Origin: Aptenodytes patagonicus
Lineage: Eukaryota; Chordata; Aves; Sphenisciformes; Spheniscidae
NCBI RefSeq assembly: GCF_965638725.1
Contig: NW_027472020.1
Coordinates: forward strand, 1-64,000
Direction of reading: 5' to 3'
DNA length: 64,000 nt
The position numbers were made by a program, and so were the translations under genes. The notes under the pieces are model-generated. The model saw nothing but the letters and a program-made list of their open reading frames with translations. It did no database searches and was not told the DNA's origin. How positions within the stretch are numbered: the first letter of the stretch is position 1; each line of letters begins with the position of its first letter. Below are positions 55,225 to 64,000 of the stretch, one piece after another.

Positions 55225-55835
55225 TGTAGGGTTCAAATCCTTACTACAGGACACAAAACCTAATTTCCCGGTCCAAAGCCTCATTTTTAGGCTACAAAGC
55301 CACAACTGGCTGTGCAAAGCCTCATTTATACAATCCCAACTCTTATTTTCAAAGTCCAAGTCCTCGGTTTTAGATCCAGACTCTCATATTAAGTTACCAA
55401 AGTCTCATTTATGTGGTCCAAAGCCCCATCTTGAAGGCCCAAACCCTCATTTTGAGGGGCCAAATACTGATTTGTAGGGTCTAAACCCTCTTTCTGGGGA
55501 ACAAAGGCTCGGGTTTAGGGTCCAAAGCTTTAGTTGGAGGCTCCAACGCCTCATTTGTAAGACCCAGGTCTTTGTCTTTTAGAGTCCAAAATCTCATTTG
55601 ATTGTCCAAATCCTTGTTTTTTGTTTCTGACGCCAAATTCTGAGGGTCCAAAGTCTCATTTTTAGGGCCCAAGGCCTCCTTTTTAGGGTTCTGCGCCACT
55701 TTTCTTTTAGAGTCCAATTCTCAATTTTTAGGGCCCAAAGCCTCATATTTCATTTGAAGCCACAATTTCTGCTTACAAGTCTCACTTTTAGCACCCAAAG
55801 CCTCATTTTCAGGATCCCTCCCCTCATTTTAAGGG
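55225..55835. repeat. Degenerate 21-bp minisatellite
   Basis: About 28 diverged units of the type 'gggtccaaagcctcattttt', with period near 21. Because 21 is a multiple of three, the minus strand reads as seven-residue repeats (units such as EALGPKN, ETLDPQN, EALEPPT, KALDPKP) open over 55481-55717, and the plus strand shows GPKPHLE, GPNPHFE over 55430-55477. Confidence 0.85.
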
Positions 55836-56144
55836 TCTCAGTGTCACTGGTGGCATCATCCAGGGCTGCCCTTTATCCTTCTCGGACAGCTCTAAGCTTC
55901 CACAAAGCACAGCCCTTCTTTCCAGGGCCGGGCTGTCCTTTCGTTCGTTTTACTTCAGCACAAACACTACCAGAGCCTGCGGCCACGCTCCAGTACCTCA
56001 TCGCACCTCAGCCCCTGCTGTGAACTAACATGGACAGTCACACCGTTGACGCGCTCTCCTGCCGTAAAGACCAGCTGATAGGATAGTTTGGGAAGGGAAT
56101 TTCCCTCACGCTTCCCGGAGCAAACTCGCAGTGCTGTGCGTGAG
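55836..56144. other. Short stretch without recognised features
   Basis: Nothing that I can name between the minisatellite and the next CR1. Confidence 0.5.
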
Positions 56145-56665
56145 AATCATAGAATCATTAAGGTTGGAAAAGACCTCTAAGATCATCGAGTCAAACCGTC
56201 AACCCACCACCACCGTGCCCGCTAAACCATGTCCCTCAGCGCCGCATCTACACGTCTTTTAAATACCTCCAGGGATGGGGACTCAACCACTTCCCTGGGC
56301 AGCCTGTTCTAGTGCTTGACAACGCTTTCAGTGAAGGAATTTTTCCCCATGTCCAATCTAAACCTCCCCTGGCGCAGCTCGAGGCCGTTTCCTCTCATCC
56401 TGTCGCTTGTTACCTGGGAGAAGAGACCGACCCCCCCCCCCTCGCTACAACCTCCTTGCAGGTGGTTGTAGAGAGCAACGAGGTCTCCCCTCAGCCTCCT
56501 TCTCTCCAGGCTAAAGAAGCCCAGTTCCCTCAGCCGCTCCTCATCAGGCTTGTTCCCCAGACCCTTCCCCAGCTCCGTTGCCCTTCTCTGGACGCGCTCC
56601 AGCACCTCGACGTCCTTCTTGTAGCGAGGGGCCCAAAACTGAAGACAGCCTCGGAGGGCGGGCCC
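56145..56665 (-). mobile_element. CR1 LINE fragment beside the CpG island
   Basis: Minus strand, same subfamily and nearly the same extent as the element at 2904-3489. 3' end 'gaatcatagaatcattaagg' at the left; encoded '[20 protein letters not shown]' and '[20 protein letters not shown]'. Its 5' edge dissolves into GC-rich DNA near 56665. Confidence 0.92.
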
Positions 56666-57250
56666 TCAGCGCCTGACAGCGCAGGCTGCGGCAGGGGCTG
56701 GGCCGGGCCGCCGCCATGACAACCGCCCCCTCCCCCTGGAACGCTCCCCCACTTCAGCCCAGAGCCTTCCCCGGCCGGCACGGCGACAGCCAATCGGCTG
56801 CCGCCGCGGGAAGCGCCGCCAATCGGAGCCGGGCGTGCCCTGCCCAATCCCAGCGCCGCTCTCGGGAGGCCGGCAGAGAGGCGGGAAAGCCCTGAGGGGA
56901 GGGACCCGCCCCCGGCTGCGGCCCGTCCGGCCCGGGCCCGCCCGGCCCCCGCGGCTTCTGCCGGGCCCCTCCGCGTCCCCGGGGCAGCCGGGGGGAGGAA
57001 GGCCCTGGCGCTTCCCGGCCGGTGTCACCCCAAGGAGCGCGGGACCTCCCGCCACGCGGAGCAGCGAGGGAGGCGCCCGGTGCCCTCACGATGTCTGCGG
57101 CGGGGGGAGGTGAGGAAGCAAAGCGCGTCCGGGCTCGGCGCCCTCGGCTCAGCCTCAGGCCGCGACGGGAGCCGAGGGGCTCTTCCGCTGCTGGGAGCCG
57201 CCCGAGGCAGCTGCCAGGTACCTGCCTGAGCTAGTTCGCCCGTTTGGGGC
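56666..57250. promoter_or_regulatory. CpG island with CCAAT boxes, candidate promoter
   Basis: Very GC-rich and dense in CG dinucleotides. Three CCAAT-type boxes lie within 65 bp ('agccaatcgg' about 56788, 'gccaatcgga' about 56818, 'cccaatccca' about 56843), and GC-box-like 'ccgcccc' elements follow. Downstream on the plus strand, ATG at 57092 opens six codons and a G to a GTGAGG donor at 57111; another ATG in a strong start context lies at 56716. No matching downstream gene is visible before the MGAM copy, so the regulated transcript is unknown. Confidence 0.55.
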
Positions 57251-58225
57251 GGGAGGTGTCTGCTCTGGGACCCGCCTGGGACTCCCCCCAGGTACGGGGC
57301 GGCTTTGGCGGCCCTCATCTGAAAGGCGCACGTGTCCGGGGTGGCAGCCCGGGAGCCCTGCCCTGTCGAGACCCCAGGTAGCGTGCCTCCTCCAGGAGGA
57401 AGCTCCAACTGCATGCAGCCACCTGGGACTCCGGCTGGGCGGAAAGCGAAGGTGGTTTGCATCTGGTGGAAGGACCCCCCCGGGCCAGGCGGCTGTCTGG
57501 GACCGCTGCGAGGTAGCAGCAGCGCAGGTCGGTTTGCCTCATCCGGGAAGGAGCTGACATCCCGCCTGTGCACCGGGAGGGAGCTCGTCCGTGGTGGTTC
57601 CTCCGGTGGTTTTGTGTCCTCGTGGGCGAAGCGCTCAGCCTCCGCGGCCGCAAAGTATTTCTAGTGGTGCCCGGCCTGGTTTCTCTGCGCAGAGACCTAC
57701 CCCCGGTGCAGAGTCGCTGCCCAGTTGTCGTTGCCTCCACTGGCAGGCTGTGATTGTGGGAGCTCTGATGGCAGGTCGCTGACTGGGGGGCTGCAGGGCC
57801 CGCTGCCCAAGTTGGTTTTCGGTGGCGTATAGTTAGCTCCGTTTCAGAGGGACTCTGCGCAAAGGGGGACCCAAGTAGATTTGCGTCTGCGTGCGAGTCG
57901 CCTCGCTCCTGGGAAGCAGCTGAGGATTTCTCCCTGGTAGATCCCCAGTGCGGCTGTCCCCCCGGAGTGAAAATCTCATCCCAGGTGACAGCCCACTTGA
58001 CTTGCCAGGCAGTTGCTGGAGCTATTTTAAAATTTACACAGAAACTGCGTTCCCAGGTAGCAGCCTGGGACTCCTAGAAGGTACCTACCTGAAAAGTTTC
58101 TCTCCTGTTGCAAGAAGGACCATGGTTAGTAGTGGCTCAGGCTTCCTGCCAGGCTTCCTGGCCTGTCTTTTTGGCCACCTCAGGAGGGAGTAGAACTCTT
58201 GGGTTCTAGATTCCTCCAAGGTAGC
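57200..58225. repeat. Degenerate GC-rich repeat block
   Basis: The words 'tgggactcc', 'aggtac' or 'aggtag', and 'gtttgc(a/c)tc' recur at irregular 50-130 bp spacing (near 57216, 57277, 57373, 57424, 57495, 57860, 58050, 58200). This suggests an old tandem array. No gene recognised. Confidence 0.4.
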
Positions 58226-58257
58226 TACCGGTGGAGTTTTGTGTATGCTGCAGTCAG

Positions 58258-59583
58258 GCCCATAGAATCATTGAATGGTTTGGGTTGGAAGGGACCTCTA
58301 AAGGTCGTCTAGTCCAACCCCCCTGCCGCGGGCAGGGACATCTTCAACTAGATCAGGTCGCTCAGAGCCCCGTCCAACCTGGCCTGGAATGTTTCCAGGG
58401 ATGGGGCATCCACCCCCTCTCTGGGCAACCTGTGCCGGTGTTTCACCACCCTCAGCGTAAAAAATGTCTTCCTTCTCTCTAGTCTGTATCTCCCCCCCTC
58501 TAGTTTCAAGCCGTTCCCCCTTGTCCTGTCGCAACAGGCCCTGCTGAAAAGTTTGCCGCCATCTTTTTTATAAGCCCCCTTGAAGTACTGACAGGCTGCA
58601 ATAAGGTTTCCCCGAAGCCTTCTCTTCTCTAGGCTGAACAATGCTGGCTGTCTCGAATCACCTCCCTGCCCTCCATGTGCCTTAGCATAGCTTCCAGGAG
58701 GATCTGTTCCATGATCTTCCCAGGCACAGAGGTGAGGCTGACTGGCCTGTAGTTCCCCGGGCCTTCCTTTTTCCCCTTTTTAAAAATGGGGGTGATGTTT
58801 CCCGTTATCCAGTCAGTGGGAACTTCCCCGGACTGCCCCGGCTTCTCAAATACGATGGATAGTGGCTTAGCAACTTCATCCGCCAGTTCCTTCAGGACCT
58901 GCTGATGGATCTCATCGGGTCCCATGGACTTGTGCACCTTCAGGTCCTTAGATGGTCTCGAACCTGATGTTCTCCCACAGTGGGCAGCTCTTCATTCTCC
59001 CAGTCCCTGCCTTTGCCTTCTGTGGCTTGGGCGGTGAGGCTCGAGCACTTGCCGGTGGAGACCGAGGCAAAAAAGTCATTGAGTACCTCCGCCTTCTCCG
59101 TATCCTGGGTAACCAGGTCTCCCGTTTCCTTCCGGAGAGGGCCCACATTTTCCCTCGTCTTCCTTCTGTCCCTGACATATCTATAGAACCTTTTCTTGTG
59201 GCCCTTGCCGTCCCCGGCCAGATTTAATTCTCTCAGGGCTTTAGCTTTCCTAACCTGGTCCCTGGCTGCTCGGACAATTTCTCTCTATTCCTCCCAGGCT
59301 CCCTGTCCTTGCTTCCACCCTCTGCAGGCTTCCTTTTTGTGTTTGAGTTTGTCCAGGAGCTCCTTGTTCATCCACGCAGGCCTCCTGGCGTTTTTGCCTG
59401 GCTTCCTCTTTGCTGGGATGCATCGCTCCTGAGCTTGAAGGAGGCGATCCTTGAATATCGCCCAGCTTTCTTGGGCCCCTCTTCCCTCCAGGGCTTTGTC
59501 CCATGGCACTCTACCAAGCAGATCCCTGAAGAGGCCAAAGTCTGCTCTGCTGAAGTCCCGGGTAGTGAGCTTGCTGTGCGCCC
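58258..59583 (-). mobile_element. CR1 LINE, internally deleted, at the duplication edge
   Basis: Minus strand. The 3' end at 58258 has 'agaatcattgaatggtttgg'. Reading from 59509 leftward, the CR1 protein runs through '[20 protein letters not shown]', '[20 protein letters not shown]' and the start of the reverse transcriptase ('[20 protein letters not shown]', '[20 protein letters not shown]'). At about 58635 it jumps straight to the C-terminal '[20 protein letters not shown]'. The central polymerase part, with its catalytic Asp motif, is missing, so it cannot move by itself. Confidence 0.93.
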
Positions 59584-60354
59584 TCTATGCCATTTTTACG
59601 TAAACGCACCACATCTGCAAGAAGAAAATCATTATTTTTCATGTGGTCCAATTCTACTTAAACATACCAACTCTACAAGACTAAAATAGTTAGTATTTTT
59701 TTACACGCAGGCCATTTTCATTTAAACATACCACTCTTTGGAGACGACCATAATTACTTTTATGGCTAAGCCCATTTAAAGGGGCAAAACGGACCTTGCC
59801 GGTGTCATCCCTAAGTATTCTTCATTTCCCAGCAAATCAGAAAAGGGACCAGTGGAATGAGATTCCCGAGTGTCTGAAATTCCTGTACTTTGCCCGCTTC
59901 CATAGAATACTGTCTTTCTTTTCAGAATAAATGAAAAGAACTGTCTAAATGTAGGAGACTGTACTATAGGGAGCTGTAAAACGAGAGAACTGGAAAAATG
60001 GCAATAAGGGAAACAGCATGTTTCTCCTCGTGAGAGCTTTAGGTCGAGCGGAGCAGAGCTATTTGTCCTCCCTTAAAGAACAGAGAACTAAATAAAGGTA
60101 CTCTAAATTAGAGGAGAGCAAGGAACTTGCAAGGCTCCACCCAGATCTCCTCAGCTATGCTTCGCTATGTCGATTTTGAGGCATGTTTGACAGTTACTGC
60201 CACTACATTACACGGTCTTAGGGGCAATAAGATGAAAGAAAAGATGCTGAAGGTGAGGTCCGTTGTAAATATGAGCAGATTCTGTTTTATTCCCCGTCTC
60301 TTCCAAACAAAACAATCCCATCTGAATAACAAAAGACTCTTCTCTCTTGTTTAG

Positions 60355-60503
60355 AGGCAAGATCCTGTTGCCTGGAATTCCACATTTGAAGACATTTCCA
60401 GGAAAGTGCTAAATATAAGATACACCCTCTTACCTTATTTGTACACGTTAATGCACGAAGCCAACGCTCACGGCAGCACCGTCGTCCACCCTCTGCTCCA
60501 CGA
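60355..60503 (+). pseudogene. MGAM exon 40 copy, Arg to His
   Basis: Identical to exon 40 except CGC to CAC, giving '[10 protein letters not shown]'. It is a CpG-type transition at a position conserved through GH31 enzymes. GTAAGT donor kept. Confidence 0.9.
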
Positions 60504-61681
60504 GTAAGTGGGGTCCTTCCTTCCCCGTTCATAATGAATTCCTACTGAAGTCCCTGGGGTTTCCGTCGGCCTCCTAGAAAGGTTTTTCCCTGTTACAGCA
60601 ATTTTTCTCTTAAAACCGGCGAGGGATGGAGAATACGCACACTGAGCATCGGCTCGCTGTGACGCCTCAAGGGCTCCGTTCCCCACGGTGCCGACTTTTT
60701 TGTCTTATCTAGAAACATAATTCATATATCGATTTTGAAGCTCATTCTCATCATCCCTAGTGGTATTCAGCAAATACCTTCTGCCTGGTGCTGGATATAC
60801 GCAGAATCAGAGAGCACGTGCCGCAGAAACAGCTGGGCAAAACCTTTAAGCAGAGAAACAGAAAAGGGGGGAGAAAATAGGGGGTTTGACGCCCGTTTTG
60901 AGACGTTTGCAGGGCACGGTGACTTATTTTGGCCAAACAGATATAGCAGGTTTTAAAAAAAAAAAAAAAGGGGGGGGGTTTATAGCAGGTTGGTTTTTTT
61001 TTTTTTAAAAAAAAGACATGTTTTTAGAGACGTGAGCCTTCATTGGTACCTGGTCAGAAGGGGCGATACGTGCCAAAGGCTGATCAATGCCTTAATGTTA
61101 AAGGTGAAGCCTAATATCTAAAAATGCTTGTCTTCCACTAAACCCCACTGACTTGTCAGCGTGTCATCCTGGCCTCATTTTGAGTAATCTGAGACTTGAT
61201 CCTGACAAAGCGCTTGTCAAAAAATAAGCAGCGCAAATCAGAAAGTAATTGGGCCACTACTTAATTTTGCTGTTGCTAATAGCAAGCAAAAGTGTGTGGT
61301 TTTTTTTTTTTTTTTTAAGTTTTGTGATCTAAATATCCTAAATAAAAATTCTAGTGCGTGCGTAGGTATAGGCCAGCAAACGTGAAGCAACAGCAGACGT
61401 GAAAATTAAGTAATAGGTGGCATTGCCCTGAAGATTTTCACTTCAGGATCTTAATACACTCTTGACAAGGACTAAGTGATACATTAGTAAAAAAAAAGGG
61501 ATTAATTTTTGACCCTTATTATCTATTATGAATAGATAGGTAATAATGTTGCCTGTTACTAGTGGTAGCATGCTCGCGGCTGAGGAAATGGTAGTTTTAC
61601 TGAGAAAAAAAGGCTTCAACAAGGAAACACTTTGGGAAAGGTTGACCCCGAGGGCTCGGCCGCTCTTTTGTTACTTTGCAG

Positions 61682-61766
61682 GTTTGTGAGAGACAAAACG
61701 ACATGGGAAATACACAGGCAATTTCTGTGGGGACCGGCACTGCTCGTCAGCCCCGCGCTGGACCAG
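61682..61766 (+). pseudogene. MGAM exon 41 copy
   Basis: Identical to 43138-43222; splice sites intact. Confidence 0.9.
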
Positions 61767-61910
61767 GTGAAATAGCAGGAATAGAAGTATCAGAAAAGTT
61801 GGGGGAAGAAATGAGAAAATACTAGAAACGGATGAAAATATTGGAAGAGATTTGAACTAAACTGTACTTTCTGGCTTTAATAGACCTAAACCAAAAGTGT
61901 GTCGTTCCAG

Positions 61911-61967
61911 GGTGCTGTAGCGGTGAAGGCTTACCTGCCGAATGCCCGCTGGTATGATTACCACACA
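61911..61967 (+). pseudogene. MGAM exon 42 copy
   Basis: Identical to 43366-43422; splice sites intact. Confidence 0.9.
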
Positions 61968-62577
61968 GTGAGTAATTTTAAAAACTCTAGTATATTTATT
62001 TTTCCTACTATGGAAATGATCAGGAAAATTTCCATAGTATCCACCGTCACAGGTGTACGGCGTGCTGGGGTGGAGTGTGACTCCACCGCCTCTGTTTTAC
62101 CAACACGTGTCCAGTAGGAGTTTTTAGCGATGTAAAAAATTACATCTTGGCTAATTTGTTTGCTAATCACTTTGTGGTAATGTAATCCTGTTCAACATGA
62201 CCAGTAAAAAGGTGGAATAACAGCTGTAACTGAAGCGCTTCCATGTTTGCTTTTTTTGAACCCCTTCAAGGATGCATAGAACTTCTTTTCTAGGAATGAT
62301 GGTGTGGAGGAAGACAAAAGTTTTAAACAATTTTTACGGCCTCAGGCTTTAAAAGTCACTCCGTTTATCAAGTGTTGTGTAATGGGTTTATATATGCAGA
62401 ATTTCAGATTGTAATCTTGAAAACACGTAGTTCTGCATTAAAGAAGGATTGGCACTGACAACTTTCTTAGTATTTATGTATTCATAAACTTTCATTCTAA
62501 AAAAAAGCTTAAAATGGAAAATTCAACAAAGAGACCAAGTTTTATTTGGTGGTGTTTTTTTTTTTAATCATGAATAG

Positions 62578-62702
62578 GGTGAGTACCTTGGCTTTAGGGG
62601 ACAATTCAGAAATTTACCATCTCCTTTGGAACATATCAACCTCCATATCCGAGGCGGCTACATCCTCCCTCAGCAAAGCCCTGCTAATACTACATTTTAC
62701 AG
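62578..62702 (+). pseudogene. MGAM exon 43 copy
   Basis: Identical to 44031-44155. Small changes lie just upstream of the acceptor (length of the T run, 'aatcatg' for 'aacatg'). Confidence 0.9.
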
Positions 62703-63123
62703 GTATGACTACAATTTAATGTAACATTTTTTTGCTTTTTAGGGGCGATATTTAATTAGTGGCCTGGCAAATAAATCGCGTATTAGTGACACGGCGCCTG
62801 CATTTGCCTGGACTCCTTATTTTCAACCTGGGAAAAGCCCAATTTTCTGGTTTAATGTACACTGTGCTCGGAAGCATTTCCCATTTGGTATAAACATGAG
62901 CAGTCCTGAGAGAATCAGGAAGTATGGCAGCACGTCAACTTCATGGCAGGTTTTTCTCCTTTTTTGGTTTCCTCCTTTAACGGTAACGCTATGGATCGGG
63001 GAAGGCTGGTAACAGAGCTCAGTTAAGTTGTGTACAATGTCCGTAATAGAAGTGATATTGTATTACCTATGTTGAGAAAGATAAAATGCAATTAGCCCAG
63101 ACAAATATTCTTTTCTTCCATAG

Positions 63124-63212
63124 CCGAAGAAACCCGTTGGCGCTCACCGTTGCTTTGAATGACAGTCAGCTTGCAGCAGGTCAGCTTTACTGGGATGACG
63201 GGGTGCGCATTG
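63124..63212 (+). pseudogene. MGAM exon 44 copy
   Basis: Identical to 44577-44665; splice sites intact. Confidence 0.9.
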
Positions 63213-63914
63213 GTAAGTACAAAGTTTCTTGTTTCCACGCTAAATTAACTAATTCAGAGTCTACAATGCATAAACGTCGCCTCTCTCTAGCTCAGCGCAT
63301 CGCTGACACGAACAGTTAATGTTGTATTTCAGGATTAGTCCGTAGTTGTGCAACACGGCGTAGGAAGCAGGAGCACAAACCAGAGAGAAAAAAAATTACA
63401 GTAAACCGGTTACACTTAAGTAATTAAACTAAAATTACAGTAAAATGTAAAACAGTAACACCGCTAAAATGTAGAATGCTGGCACAGTAGTAACCTAATG
63501 TTGTTATTTAGAGAATATATATTTTGCATGAATTCAGCTGTGCCCTGGGCCTAGGACAAGGTATAGAATAAGGATTTGTTCTCAAACCTGTGGGGAACCT
63601 AACCACAGGTGAAGTGGGAAGCTTTAACTAATTTCCTCGATATTAATAAATTCAAATGGTCTTCAGATAAGACGTATCTAGCAGTCTCTTATCCTTTACG
63701 CCTGCAGTGTATTATCCTTGTAATAACGCTAAGCTGTCCCCTGAGATCATCGCAAGGAATGCACAAAATTGTGATTTATCTTTTTTTTAACATACCAACA
63801 CATTGCAGGAAGTCCGCACGAGCTATACTACACGCAGCACAATTCTTCTATTTAACTTAAAAAAAGAAAAGGTGACCAGCAAATACATTTTACTTCATTC
63901 TTTCTTTTTAACAG

Positions 63915-63964
63915 ATGCGTATGAAGAGCGTGTATATCTGCTGACCTCATTTACTGCTAATCGG
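63915..63964 (+). pseudogene. MGAM exon 45 copy
   Basis: Identical to 45368-45417; the window ends 36 bp later. Confidence 0.9.
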
Positions 63965-64000
63965 GTATGTCACGGTACCTCGCTGGTTTTGAGTACCCGG

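Larger units (their letters stand above)
59584..64000 (+). pseudogene. Second partial copy of the MGAM 3' region (exons 40-45), segmental duplication copy 2
   Basis: Near-identical to 41043-45453, introns included, with small differences spread through the length. It begins inside the intron before exon 40, directly against the 5' edge of a CR1. Exons 1-39 equivalents are absent from the preceding 10 kb, so it cannot make an MGAM by itself from this side. Splice sites and frame of the six exons are intact. The one coding change is Arg to His in RPLLHE. It continues beyond the window, so exons 46-47 may follow. Either a recent partial tandem duplicate or an allelic copy placed twice by the assembly. 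Confidence 0.85.

Overview
This is vertebrate nuclear DNA, almost certainly from a bird. It carries at least seven CR1 LINE fragments with the avian-type 3' end, compact introns, and genes whose closest recognisable relatives are maltase-glucoamylase (MGAM) and a CCDC81-like HU-domain gene. The species cannot be told from the sequence.

Layout. 1-2900: upstream DNA with no recognisable gene. 2904-3489: CR1 fragment ending about 45 bp before the first coding exon's acceptor. 3553-48125 (+): a complete MGAM gene. I placed 47 coding exons with GT/AG borders and consistent phases; they join into an uninterrupted 1812-codon frame plus a stop. The protein is a type II membrane enzyme of the intestinal brush-border family: short cytoplasmic tail, anchor, trefoil, GH31 unit, trefoil, GH31 unit. 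48345-49200: CR1 plus simple repeats. 50583-52944, perhaps to 53832 (+): a CCDC81-like gene whose start is damaged or not found. 53040-58260: CR1 pieces, a 21-bp minisatellite, a CpG island with CCAAT boxes, and degenerate GC-rich repeats. 58258-59583: an internally deleted CR1 (-). 59584-64000: a second copy, about 99% identical by eye, of the MGAM 3' region (exons 40-45 with introns), running off the window.

Function. MGAM releases glucose from the non-reducing ends of starch oligomers. Here the C-terminal GH31 unit keeps all the catalytic and sugar-binding residues I can check. The N-terminal unit keeps its nucleophile, acid/base, Arg and His, but has changed three normally invariant residues near the -1 subsite (His341, Gly370, Asn372). 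That is the most interesting protein-level observation. The partial MGAM copy carries Arg to His in the conserved 'RPLLHE' motif, its only coding difference, and starts exactly at the edge of a CR1. It is either a recent segmental duplication or an assembly (haplotype) duplicate.

Comparisons with family members rest on general knowledge of those proteins, not on a search.
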